Assembly (NCBI GenBank): GCA_004557405.1
Contig: SFDZ01000022.1
Location: forward strand, 1-33,409
Direction of reading: 5' to 3'
Length of the DNA: 33,409 nucleotides
Source of the DNA: Bacteroidales bacterium
GTDB taxonomy: Bacteria > Bacteroidota > Bacteroidia > Bacteroidales > Paludibacteraceae
Of this stretch, positions 23,144 to 31,824 are shown in pieces. The translations under genes and the position numbers were made by a program. The number at the start of each line of letters is the position of its first letter. The stretch's first letter is position 1. The notes beneath the pieces were generated by a model. The model was not told the origin of the DNA and searched no databases. It worked only from the letters and a program-made list of their open reading frames with translations.

Positions 23144-24256
23144 ATGAAGATTTACGACAAACACATACTGATTATCAGCATTTTGTGTATGATGTGTGCT
23201 ACCCTTTCGGGACGCACGCCCATCGACTCGATTAGGCAATATCTGCCCTTCGACCCGGCCAATGCCGGCGCACCCGATGTGGACGAAGGCAAAGCGCTCG
23301 ATGTCAAAAAGATGTCGAAAACCGACTATATCCCCGAGATTCACGGCACTGTACGTGGTCGGTACGAATATTGTTCGACACTCAATTCGCATCGTTTCAT
23401 GGTGCGCAACGCCCGCATCAGCATCACCGGCAACGTGCACCCGATAGTGGCCTACAAGGCCGAGATAGACCTTTCGGATCAAGGCAAAACTAAAATGCTC
23501 GATGCGTATGTGCGCGTGTTTCCTGTCAAAGGTATGTCGCTGACACTCGGCCAGATGAAAGTGCCGTTCAGCACCGACAACCTGCGCAGTCCGCACAACC
23601 AATATTTTGCCAACCGTTCGTTTTTGGCCAAAGAGATAACCGGTTTGCGCGATGTCGGATTTTCCATCGGTTACGAGATGAAAGAGAAATTTCCGTTCTC
23701 GGTCGTAGCCGGCGTGTACAATGGTTTGGGGCTCTACAATCAAACCTCGTGGCACACCAATATGTGCTATGCAGCCCGTGCCACATTCGACCCGTGCGAA
23801 TACCTCAATATTTCGCTCAATTTTCAATCGTTCGACCCCGACAGCCTGCGTATGAACGTGTACGATGTCGGCATGTTCAGCGAATTTTACAACTTTCACA
23901 TCGAAGCCGAATATCTCTACAAAACCTATCCAATAGACGACTTCAAACCCACGCATGCCGTATCGGCCTTTGCCAACTACGATTTGATGTTGCCCAAAGT
24001 GTTCCATAAATTGTCGTTTTTGGCGCGTTACGATTGGATGAGTGAAAACTACGACGGTTTCGACGACATTTTGGACAACTTCCACACGCACGGCATCGAG
24101 CGCCACCGCGTAACAGCCGGTGTTACACTGAGCTTGGTGCGACCGTTCATGGCCGACCTGCGCATCAACTACGAAAAATACTTTTATGCCGATTGGAGCA
24201 AAGCCGACCCCAACAAGCAAGACAAACTGACCATCGAAATGATGGTACGTTTTTGA
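23144..24256 (+). CDS. OprO/OprP-family porin (outer membrane beta-barrel)
   Basis: The 370-residue protein has a signal peptide (MKIYDKHILIISILCMMCATLSG) and a beta-barrel with alternating hydrophobic strands, such as RFMVRNARISITGN, YKAEIDLS, DAYVRVF, SLTLGQMKVPFS, FSIGYEMKEKFPFSVVAGVYNG, and terminates in Phe (EMMVRF), the usual C-terminal outer membrane signal. The segments MKVPFSTDNLRSPHNQYFANRS and EITGLRDVG match phosphate-selective porin O/P family proteins. Phosphate selectivity is not evident from sequence. It starts 3 nt after the HAD gene stop and 28 nt before kbl. Confidence 0.85.
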   Translation: MKIYDKHILIISILCMMCATLSGRTPIDSIRQYLPFDPANAGAPDVDEGKALDVKKMSKTDYIPEIHGTVRGRYEYCSTLNSHRFMVRNARISITGNVHPIVAYKAEIDLSDQGKTKMLDAYVRVFPVKGMSLTLGQMKVPFSTDNLRSPHNQYFANRSFLAKEITGLRDVGFSIGYEMKEKFPFSVVAGVYNGLGLYNQTSWHTNMCYAARATFDPCEYLNISLNFQSFDPDSLRMNVYDVGMFSEFYNFHIEAEYLYKTYPIDDFKPTHAVSAFANYDLMLPKVFHKLSFLARYDWMSENYDGFDDILDNFHTHGIERHRVTAGVTLSLVRPFMADLRINYEKYFYADWSKADPNKQDKLTIEMMVRF

Positions 24257-24284
24257 ATCGTTCAACCTACAAAATTATAATGCC

Positions 24285-25475
24285 ATGTATTCGGATTTTC
24301 AGCAACATTTATCAGCCGAACTGACCGCAATCAAAGAGGCCGGTTTGTACAAAAACGAGCGACTCATCTGCTCGCCCCAAGGCGCCGAAATCACCGTCAA
24401 CGGAAAAACCGTACTCAACTTTTGCGCCAACAACTACTTGGGTTTGGCCGACCATCAGGCACTGATAGACGCTGCCAAACATGCGCTCGACACACGCGGC
24501 TACGGTATGTCGTCGGTGCGTTTTATCTGCGGCACACAAGATTTGCACAAAGAGTTGGAAGCGGCCATCGCGCACTTTTTCGGCACCGAGGACACCATAT
24601 TATATGCAGCCTGTTTCGATGCCAATGGCGGTGTGTTCGAGCCGCTGCTCACCGACGAAGATGCCATCATTTCCGATGCACTCAACCACGCCTCCATCAT
24701 CGATGGCGTGCGCTTGTGCAAAGCACAACGTTTTCGCTATGCCAACGCCGATATGGCCGACTTGGAAGCACAGTTGCAGGCAGCACAAGCCTGTCGGTTT
24801 CGTCTGATTGTTACCGACGGCGTCTTTTCGATGGACGGCAACGTTTGTCCGCTCGACCAAATATATGCGCTTGCCAACCGCTATAACGCCATGGTCATGG
24901 TGGACGAGAGCCATTCGGCCGGCGTGGTCGGTGCCACAGGTCGCGGTGTAACCGAGCAATTCGACCTGCGCGGAGAAATAGAAATTATCACCGGCACTCT
25001 GGGAAAAGCCTTCGGTGGAGCCGTCGGCGGATTCACTACCGGCAAAAAAGAGATTATCGACTTGCTGCGTCAGCGTTCGCGCCCATATCTTTTCTCGAAT
25101 TCACTGCCACCGATGATTGTAGCCGCCGGCATCGAACTATTCCGCATGATGAACAGCACCAACGAACGCCAAGAACGGCTGCATGCCAACACGCTCTATT
25201 TTAGAGAAAAAATGCTGGCTGCCGGTTTCGACATCAAGCCGACACAATCGGCCATTTGTGCCGTGATGCTTTACGACGCCAAATTGTCGCAAGAGTTTGC
25301 CGCCCGACTACAGGACGAAGGCATCTATGTTACCGGTTTCTACTATCCGGTTGTGCCTAAAGGACAAGCGCGCATCCGCGTACAAATTTCGGCGGCACAC
25401 GAGCGGGCACATCTCGACAAATGTATCGCCGCATTTACAAAAATCGGACGCGAACTCGGTGTCGTTGGCGCATAA
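24285..25475 (+). CDS. kbl: 2-amino-3-ketobutyrate coenzyme A ligase (glycine C-acetyltransferase)
   Basis: The 396-residue PLP-dependent alpha-oxoamine synthase has NFCANNYLGLADH (45-57), YGMSSVRFICGTQDLHKELE (73-92), DALNHASIIDG (131-141), VDESHSAGVVG (207-216) and the PLP lysine in TGTLGKAFGGAVGG (Lys241). Residues around SVRFICGTQ and VFSMDGNVCPL distinguish Kbl from BioF and KBL-like serine palmitoyltransferases. Kbl converts 2-amino-3-ketobutyrate and CoA to glycine and acetyl-CoA in threonine catabolism. No threonine dehydrogenase (tdh) gene is adjacent. In Bacteroidota the closely related sphingolipid enzyme Spt has the same fold, so that alternative is noted but the length and motifs favour Kbl. 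Confidence 0.9.
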   Translation: MYSDFQQHLSAELTAIKEAGLYKNERLICSPQGAEITVNGKTVLNFCANNYLGLADHQALIDAAKHALDTRGYGMSSVRFICGTQDLHKELEAAIAHFFGTEDTILYAACFDANGGVFEPLLTDEDAIISDALNHASIIDGVRLCKAQRFRYANADMADLEAQLQAAQACRFRLIVTDGVFSMDGNVCPLDQIYALANRYNAMVMVDESHSAGVVGATGRGVTEQFDLRGEIEIITGTLGKAFGGAVGGFTTGKKEIIDLLRQRSRPYLFSNSLPPMIVAAGIELFRMMNSTNERQERLHANTLYFREKMLAAGFDIKPTQSAICAVMLYDAKLSQEFAARLQDEGIYVTGFYYPVVPKGQARIRVQISAAHERAHLDKCIAAFTKIGRELGVVGA

Positions 25476-25524
25476 GCGCACGCCGGCAACCGCCTACAAA
25501 CAGCCTGCAAACATTTCTTTAATG

Positions 25525-25585
25525 AAAGGACTCGCTTCTCTACAAAAGTTTTATGTCTAACTTTTGGGGTGCGAGTTCTTTTTTT
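25525..25585 (+). terminator. Intrinsic terminator of the HAD-porin-kbl operon
   Basis: Outer stem AAAGGACTCGC/GCGAGTTCTTT (25525-25535, 25571-25581, one G-U), inner stem AAAAGTT/AACTTTT (25544-25550, 25559-25565), followed by TTTT. Lies 50 nt after the kbl stop. Confidence 0.8.
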
Positions 25586-25597
25586 AGATATTACAAA

Positions 25598-25635
25598 ACA
25601 AAAATCTCCACTTTTAATAAAGTAGAGATTTTTGT
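25598..25635 (-). terminator. Terminator of the subtilisin-LRR unit, probably bidirectional
   Basis: ACAAAAATCTC-c-ACTTT paired with AAAGT-a-GAGATTTTTGT (25598-25614, 25619-25635), one mismatch. A-rich and T-rich arms give a U tract on both strands. It is 22 nt after the LRR gene stop on the minus strand. Confidence 0.8.
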
Positions 25636-25656
25636 TTAAGGCAGATGGGCTGTGGT

Positions 25657-28600
25657 TTACGGCACTAAGGCTTTGTAGGCACGATTGCCCACCATCACCA
25701 CATAAACACCCGATGCCACATTCGGCAACACGACTTCGCCATTGGCAGCAACAGCCGCCGTGCGCAATAACATACCATTCACATTGTACAAACGCACAGG
25801 AGCCTCGTCGTCGGTCGAAACAATAATCGTGCGGTCGCACACAACAACCGAAGCCGACGCATGGTCGGCAGCAACGGGGTCGAGGCCGGTGGTTACATCC
25901 AACAAATTGGTGTGCTGATAGAGGTCGGGGAATGTGGCATTGGTCATCACGCACATCACCTCGCCAACGCTGCGCAAGAAGGTAGTTACACCATTGTCGA
26001 TGGTATATTCCACGCCTTCGACCAACTCTTCGCCTTCGAGTTCGCCTGCTTCGTTGATGGTAGGCACATCGATGAACCAACGATAAACGGTTGTGTCGCC
26101 GTTCACTTCGAAATGTTCGCTCAAATCGACCGTCATATCGACCAGCGCTGCATCAACCGGCGACTGATTGGTATAAATATAAAGCGTGTACGCTGTCTTT
26201 GGCAACGGCAATGTATTGAATGTGAAGAAGTTGTTGTTAAGTACCAAGGCTCGCAAGTGCGTCAACTTCGACACATCGAGTTGCGACAAATAGTTGTGTG
26301 CCAACGTTACCTGCTCCAAGTTTGGCGCGCCATCCAACGAAATCTGTTCAAAATAGTTGGTGGACAAATCCAAACTCCACATAGCGGGATTGTCGAGCGT
26401 TACACTCTTAAGTTGGTTGCCCGATGCCGACAAGATACCGAGTGTCGTGTTTTTGCTCACATCGAGCGTTTGCAAGTCGTTGGCGTTCAGCATCAGCCAA
26501 TAGAGGTTGCTGTAAGCCGACAGATCAATCGTTTTCAGTTTGTTGCCCGACAGGTTCAAATCTTTCAACTTGTTCGTAGTCGTCGGCAAAGTTATCGCCG
26601 ACAAGCCGGCATTGGCCACCGTTACACCGATGGCGTCATTCAGTCGGCTGCCATCGAACGAGGATAACGAGGCGCCGGTCATACTGAATACGGTGATGCG
26701 TTCCTCGGGTTCGTAGGTGTACACCTTAACGTCGGTATCGGCCTTGGTAACAGCCTCGAACAACCGATAGGTCGATCCCAACACATATTGCGTCAGGTTG
26801 CCATTGCCCTGCCAATCGAAATAGATGGCAATGCCGCTATCATCAACGGCAGCAAGCGACAGACGCACGGTGTCGCCATCGGCTGTGGTTTTGAACGAGG
26901 CCACCACATTGGTCGGCATTCCGGCAGCAAGTATCGGCGTGGTTTTCAGCACGTTGGCACCGGCAAAGTCGGGAAGAGCTGGATGCGACATTTCGCAATA
27001 AATCGTATCGCCAACGGTAACAAAGCGCGTGAGACCATTTTCGATGGTGTAATCGGAGCCTTCGGTCAATACCGTACCGTCTTTGATTCGTTTCCACACA
27101 TACACCGTTTGCGCTCCGTCGATGGTACGATTTTGTTCCGACAAATCGGTGCTCGGGCCTTTGGTCGCAATCTGAATATCGGCTTGCGGCGCATATTTGT
27201 ACTGTTTCAGGCTGCCCTGCTCCGGCAATGTAGCCAGCGTAAATTTATTGCCATCGATGGCCAATGTGTCGATGTTGTTCGTCATCGGATAGACAATCGA
27301 GGTCAACAAGTTGTTCGACACGCGCAGTGTTTGCAACTTCTCGCAGTGCGTGAAATCCAACTCCGTGAACTTGTTGTTCGACAAGTCGATGGAAATCAGG
27401 TTGTCGGCATCCGAAAAGTCGATGGTTATCACCGTGTCGCGGTCGGCAAAACCGACTTTCGACAAGTTGTTGTTGCTGATGTCCAGATGGCGTATGGCCA
27501 GCACATAGTGCAAGGTCAAGTCCGTCAGTTGGTTGTTGCTGACATTGACATTTTCCAGCAGATTTTTGCTGAAATAGGTACTTGCGCCCGCCAGCGACAA
27601 GGCCGAAAGATTGTTTTTGCTCAAATCGAGCGAATGGAGCAAGCGGTTTTTGCTCAAATCGATGGTGTACAAGCCGGTATTAGCCAAGTTCAACTCTTCG
27701 AGTCCCACCAGTTTGGACAAGTCGATAGCATTCAGCGGCACATCGTTCACGCCAAGTGCCGACACCGAAACGCCCTCGGGCACATACACCGTGAAGATGT
27801 ACGCCGTTTTTGTATCCACATTCGGTGTAACCGGCAAATGCGATGTCGTAACCTTGATGGTGTCGAACTTGTCGGAATTGCCGAGTTGCAGGTAGCACTC
27901 TTTCGGATTTTCGGGCGTGGCACCGGTCAAGCCTATCGAGAATTTCAGCGGTTCGTTGGCCGAACTCATATTCATGCTGAACGCTTTGTCGGGCGTGCCA
28001 AACTCTTTGGCGGTCTTCACTTTGAAGTGGCCGGCATAGAGCACCGCTTCAGGGAATTTGTTGTTGATGAACGCAATGACCAAACTATCGGTGTGCGCTT
28101 TTTTGAGCGTTACTTTGCCGTCGGCATATTCGAAATAGTTCTCGTCGAGCAGGGTCAATGTATTGGGATTCAACTCCGAAATGCTGTACAACGCCGCAGT
28201 GGTGGTGGTGCCTTCGCGCAACACCTTGCTGCTGAAGTCCAATTCCGTACCTTCGACATACGACAATTCGGTCGGTATCATGCGCGGTTGGTAAAAGTAT
28301 TCGCTCCAATTGCCGGGATCGAACGGCAACGTGGCAAAATTCAGATAATTATCGTTGATATGCACAAGCACAAGGTTCGTGTTGGCCGACAAATCGAGTT
28401 CCGTCAGGTAGTTTTTGTCGGCATACAACGCCTGCAACAACGTACATTTCGACACATCGAGTTCCGTGAGGTTATTGGCCGAGCAGAACAGGTAAATCAG
28501 ATTCGGATTATTCGTCAGGTCGAGTTTATCCAATTTCGTACCGACATTATAAGTGCCCGATTGGTGTGTGCAGTAGAATTGCTGCAACTTGGTGTTGTGG

Positions 28601-29385
28601 CTCACGTCGATGCTGCTGATGCGTGTATCGCTGATATTCAGAATCAGCAAATCGGGGTTTTGGCTCACATCCAACGTTTCGACATTCGTCAAATCGAGCG
28701 TCAAGCGCAACAAGTTCGGGCATTGGGTCGGGTCGATGTGCGTTACACCAAAATTGTGATACGCATCGAGCGATTGCATCTTCGGATATTTCGTCAAGTC
28801 GAATTGGGCGCCATCAAAGTAGTCGATTTGGGCAATTTCGAGCAACATCAACTCGGGTTTGTCGCCTATCACCAGCGGCGACTCGGCGCTGAACGGGTTG
28901 TCGGTCAGATACAACGCGCGCAATTTGCTGTTGTGCGACAAGTCCAATGATTTCAGCAGATTGTGCTGCATGCTCAAAATTTCCAGATTAGTCAGTTGCG
29001 ACAAGTCGATGCTCTCGATGTAGCAGCCATCGAGGTTCAGATAGTCGATTTTCGACGCATCGCCATAAAGTTTCACCACGCCGGCACTCGACACAGTACC
29101 CGTAACGAGCGTACCTTCCAAACTTTGAGAATCTTCGCTAAATACCGATGTGCCGACTTCCCATTCCGATTTGCCGAAACCGCAATCCATAGAGATATAG
29201 ATAGAATCGGTGGCAGCAATCGCTATTGTGAAAGAGTTCTGCGCACCGGCCGTCTCGTACAACGTGGTGCGAAATGTCAAAAACGGCTCAGTGGATTCCG
29301 TTTGAGCTAACAGCAGCAACGGACAGCCCAACAATACGACTGCCACTGCCACTCTCTTCGTCAATTTGTAAAGAAAATGTTTCAT
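25657..29385 (-). CDS. Secreted leucine-rich repeat protein with T9SS C-terminal domain, three tandem modules
   Basis: The 1242-residue protein has a signal peptide (about 1-28, ends LLLLAQ), and three LRR blocks of 20-22-residue repeats of the type LxxLDLSxNxxLxxL (about 115-350, 545-715, 900-1055). Each block is preceded by a beta-sandwich-like segment and followed by an Ig-like module with a shared pattern: ATLP/ATLP/NTLP (351, 718, 1057), then LDFSS/TDLSE/VDLSE, a YVW/YRW strand, and YTIENG/YTIDNG (779, 1127). The last 60 residues (APVRLYNVNGMLLRTA, then GEVVLPNVASGVYVVMVGNRAYKALV) are a T9SS sorting domain. LRR proteins of this kind are cell-surface or secreted adhesins. It follows the subtilisin gene by 22 nt, likely cotranscribed. 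Ligand unknown. Confidence 0.9.
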   Translation of the reverse strand: MKHFLYKLTKRVAVAVVLLGCPLLLLAQTESTEPFLTFRTTLYETAGAQNSFTIAIAATDSIYISMDCGFGKSEWEVGTSVFSEDSQSLEGTLVTGTVSSAGVVKLYGDASKIDYLNLDGCYIESIDLSQLTNLEILSMQHNLLKSLDLSHNSKLRALYLTDNPFSAESPLVIGDKPELMLLEIAQIDYFDGAQFDLTKYPKMQSLDAYHNFGVTHIDPTQCPNLLRLTLDLTNVETLDVSQNPDLLILNISDTRISSIDVSHNTKLQQFYCTHQSGTYNVGTKLDKLDLTNNPNLIYLFCSANNLTELDVSKCTLLQALYADKNYLTELDLSANTNLVLVHINDNYLNFATLPFDPGNWSEYFYQPRMIPTELSYVEGTELDFSSKVLREGTTTTAALYSISELNPNTLTLLDENYFEYADGKVTLKKAHTDSLVIAFINNKFPEAVLYAGHFKVKTAKEFGTPDKAFSMNMSSANEPLKFSIGLTGATPENPKECYLQLGNSDKFDTIKVTTSHLPVTPNVDTKTAYIFTVYVPEGVSVSALGVNDVPLNAIDLSKLVGLEELNLANTGLYTIDLSKNRLLHSLDLSKNNLSALSLAGASTYFSKNLLENVNVSNNQLTDLTLHYVLAIRHLDISNNNLSKVGFADRDTVITIDFSDADNLISIDLSNNKFTELDFTHCEKLQTLRVSNNLLTSIVYPMTNNIDTLAIDGNKFTLATLPEQGSLKQYKYAPQADIQIATKGPSTDLSEQNRTIDGAQTVYVWKRIKDGTVLTEGSDYTIENGLTRFVTVGDTIYCEMSHPALPDFAGANVLKTTPILAAGMPTNVVASFKTTADGDTVRLSLAAVDDSGIAIYFDWQGNGNLTQYVLGSTYRLFEAVTKADTDVKVYTYEPEERITVFSMTGASLSSFDGSRLNDAIGVTVANAGLSAITLPTTTNKLKDLNLSGNKLKTIDLSAYSNLYWLMLNANDLQTLDVSKNTTLGILSASGNQLKSVTLDNPAMWSLDLSTNYFEQISLDGAPNLEQVTLAHNYLSQLDVSKLTHLRALVLNNNFFTFNTLPLPKTAYTLYIYTNQSPVDAALVDMTVDLSEHFEVNGDTTVYRWFIDVPTINEAGELEGEELVEGVEYTIDNGVTTFLRSVGEVMCVMTNATFPDLYQHTNLLDVTTGLDPVAADHASASVVVCDRTIIVSTDDEAPVRLYNVNGMLLRTAAVAANGEVVLPNVASGVYVVMVGNRAYKALVP
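25888..26898 (-). repeat. LRR/Ig protein module 3
   Basis: Residues about 830-1166. Copy most like module 2: LRRs, NTLP, VDLSE, YRWFID, YTIDNG and NATFPDLYQHTNLLDVTT, followed by the sorting domain. Confidence 0.7.
26938..27954 (-). repeat. LRR/Ig protein module 2
   Basis: Residues about 478-816. Shares with module 3 the order LRRs, TLP, TDLSE, YVWKRI, YTIENG and HPALPDFAGANVLKTT. Confidence 0.7.
28018..29283 (-). repeat. LRR/Ig protein module 1
   Basis: Residues about 35-456. First copy of the module: beta segment, LRR block, ATLP-terminated linker, and Ig-like strand set ending AFINNKFPEAVL. It is longer than the other two (it has more LRRs) and more diverged. Confidence 0.65.
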
Positions 29386-29407
29386 GTTTGATAGTTGATT
29401 TGGTTAT

Positions 29408-31702
29408 TTATTGTACTACTATACACTGCGTGTGCGTGCCATTCACCCGCACCACATACACGCCGGCCGACAACGACGACGCATCTAAATTCAGTTCATC
29501 GCTCGATGATTCGACAGTCATAACCACCTGTCCCACAGCATTATACACCACAGCATCGATATGTGTGGCGCCTGCGAGGAATAGGTTGAAGTGCCGCGCA
29601 TCGGGCGAAGCAATCAGCAAGCGGTTCAAACGTTCGGGCACCGACTCGAGACCGGTCGAAGCGCGACGAATCACCTCTTTCAGGCCGGCATACGCATCGA
29701 ACTTGCCGGCGCCCCACTGCAACGGGTTGCCTTTTGTGCCAAGCACATCGGCATCGACTTGTGCCGTCGTGGCAATTATATCTTTCACATTGTCGATGGT
29801 CAAAGTCGGGTCGGCCTCGAGCCACAACGCAATGGCACCGGCCACCACAGGCGTGGCCATCGATGTGCCGAGCGACTGATGCCAAATATTGGTACGACCG
29901 CTTTCGACATATTTGGCCTGAAGTGCGTTAGGCTGCAAGTTAGCCGCCGAAGCATAATAACTGCTGCTCGACGACACCACGGCTGCGCCCGGAGCGCACA
30001 CATGCGGCAGATTGCGGCCATCTATCAGCGTGCCAAACGACGTGAACAACGTTACATCGTTGCCCGAAAACGCCCCTTGATAGCCATAGATGCCGCCATC
30101 GAGCGAACCCCACGAGTCGCGCGAATTGTACGAGCCGACAACCACAATATTGTCGCCGCAAGCCATATCGCTTATCGAACCGTTGCACGAACCATCGGAC
30201 CAACCATACTCCTCGAAGTCGTAGGCATCGAAATGGTTGAACGAGCCATCGATAAAGCAATCGATGCGCTGACCGGGCTTACCTACCACCTGAAATCCTA
30301 AAATGTAGTTGCCCACGGCATTGGTTTCGGTATTGTCACATGTGAAATAATCAATTTTACAATAATAGCGTTGGGCATCTTCGTCAATGTCGGAGCCGGC
30401 ACCCACATAACCCTTGAACGCTTTGGTAAAAATGGGATGCGTTTTATCATCGCTGCTTTCTATATAGTCAGGCGATGCATAATAGAGCGGCACATTGTCG
30501 GTATTTTCGGCAATGGGTAACAGAATTGTCGGGTCAGCAAACGGACGTGTTTTGTTGACAATCACCGTTTTGAGCAAAAACGGCGTGCTGTCGTTGCTAT
30601 ACACATCAATGCCGCCATAACGCAAGTTCTGATAACCGCTCACCGCCACACGCGGATAGATGAACGTCTGCAAAACGGTATCGCCTTCGGTAAACGTTTT
30701 GCTCAACGCTATGGGCAAATCGCCTTCGTTGCCGGCCGCCACACAAATGATGGCCTCCTGACCGGCCAATGCAAGATATTGTCCCAACATGCTTTTGCCG
30801 TCGTGCGAACCCAGATTGCTACCCAGCGACAAATTGATGACCGCCGGCTGATTGTGGTCGTAACGATAGTTCAAAATATTTTCTATACCGAGCGCAATGA
30901 AACCGTCCTGCAGCGTGCCACACGAAGCCACAATGTCCGATTCGTAGGCCATGCCGTAGAACGGACAATCCATATCGGCCACCGTAGCCGCAAACTCGCT
31001 TTTCTTCTGCGCCGTCTGTGCCGTACCACGATAGCCGCCGGCCATGGTGCCCAGCGTGTGTGTACCGTGGAACGACTCCTCGTCGTCGGTGGTGAATTTG
31101 GCGATGTTGTCGGGCGTATAATCCTTTTCGACATAACCCAGCGACGATGTTTCGGAATAAACAATGTGACTCAAGAACTGAATGCGGTTCGTGCCGTCGG
31201 CGTTGCGGAAATTGATGTGATTCGGGTCTAAACCGCCATCGACGATGCCGGTAAGCACACCACGTCCCGTGTAGCCTCGCAACAAATCGTTGCCGGCATG
31301 AATCTTATCGACACCGATAAGTTGGCGCACCACATCGTTTTTGGGCTGTAACTCGCGCGACAGCGACAAACGCCGTACACCACGCATCGACGCCACGCGC
31401 TCCACTGCCGACAGCGGCAACGAAACCACCGCCACCCGACCGCGCTGCGCATGCACTACCACGCCGGCACTCGACAACGAGTCCAACGACACTGTGGCAT
31501 CCAACGACATCAGCGCACAAACATAACGCTCCGATGCATCGCGACGCACGGTACGCAACGTGCCCGCCGCCCTATCGACCTCGACCGACGACGACGCGCG
31601 CAGATGACGCAACGCCATACGGCTGCCCACATCCAACGCCGACTGTGCCAATGCCGACACCGACAGGCAAATTGCACAAATACAAAAAACAATTTTTCTC
31701 AT
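29408..31702 (-). CDS. Secreted subtilisin-family (S8) serine protease with T9SS C-terminal domain
   Basis: The 764-residue protein has a signal peptide (MRKIVFCICAICLSVSALAQ), a propeptide-like region (about 21-130), and an S8 catalytic domain with Asp155 (TGIVDGGLDPNH), His212 (ESFHGTHTLGTMAGG), oxyanion Asn325 (VAAGNEGD) and Ser614 (LGTSMATPVVAGAIALWL). All three catalytic residues are intact. Between Asn325 and Ser614 is an insertion of about 290 residues, which may form a beta-sandwich domain, common in S8 proteases. The last about 80 residues (VVYNAVGQVVMTVE ... LSAGVYVVRVNGTHTQCIVVQ) form a T9SS sorting domain, so the enzyme is exported and surface-anchored or released. It lies upstream of the LRR gene in the same orientation. 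No -7 consensus was seen in the 122 nt upstream. Confidence 0.92.
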   Translation of the reverse strand: MRKIVFCICAICLSVSALAQSALDVGSRMALRHLRASSSVEVDRAAGTLRTVRRDASERYVCALMSLDATVSLDSLSSAGVVVHAQRGRVAVVSLPLSAVERVASMRGVRRLSLSRELQPKNDVVRQLIGVDKIHAGNDLLRGYTGRGVLTGIVDGGLDPNHINFRNADGTNRIQFLSHIVYSETSSLGYVEKDYTPDNIAKFTTDDEESFHGTHTLGTMAGGYRGTAQTAQKKSEFAATVADMDCPFYGMAYESDIVASCGTLQDGFIALGIENILNYRYDHNQPAVINLSLGSNLGSHDGKSMLGQYLALAGQEAIICVAAGNEGDLPIALSKTFTEGDTVLQTFIYPRVAVSGYQNLRYGGIDVYSNDSTPFLLKTVIVNKTRPFADPTILLPIAENTDNVPLYYASPDYIESSDDKTHPIFTKAFKGYVGAGSDIDEDAQRYYCKIDYFTCDNTETNAVGNYILGFQVVGKPGQRIDCFIDGSFNHFDAYDFEEYGWSDGSCNGSISDMACGDNIVVVGSYNSRDSWGSLDGGIYGYQGAFSGNDVTLFTSFGTLIDGRNLPHVCAPGAAVVSSSSSYYASAANLQPNALQAKYVESGRTNIWHQSLGTSMATPVVAGAIALWLEADPTLTIDNVKDIIATTAQVDADVLGTKGNPLQWGAGKFDAYAGLKEVIRRASTGLESVPERLNRLLIASPDARHFNLFLAGATHIDAVVYNAVGQVVMTVESSSDELNLDASSLSAGVYVVRVNGTHTQCIVVQ

Positions 31703-31743
31703 CTCTTACCTATTTTTAAATAGACCACACTTCTACAACAACG

Positions 31744-31775
31744 GCAGGCGCAATGTTATTACACACTACGCCTGC
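31744..31775 (-). terminator. Hairpin between the two secreted protein genes (possible terminator)
   Basis: GCAGGCG/CGCCTGC (31744-31750, 31769-31775) with an 18-nt loop, located 49 nt beyond the upstream gene stop on the minus strand. The T tract after it is weak (TTGTTGT), so the terminator role is uncertain. Confidence 0.4.
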
Positions 31776-31824
31776 ACGCCGCTTCTCTGTTAAACTTTTA
31801 ATTTTGACATTATAGCGTCAAGTG

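Noticed and set aside
26788..28950. 720-aa plus-strand ORF inside the LRR gene
   Set aside because: Antisense shadow of the repeated LRR codons; the apparent repeats mirror LRR periodicity.
28000..29300. CRISPR-like periodic repeats in the LRR gene
   Set aside because: Periodicity is that of 20-22-residue LRR protein repeats, not identical DNA repeats with unique spacers.
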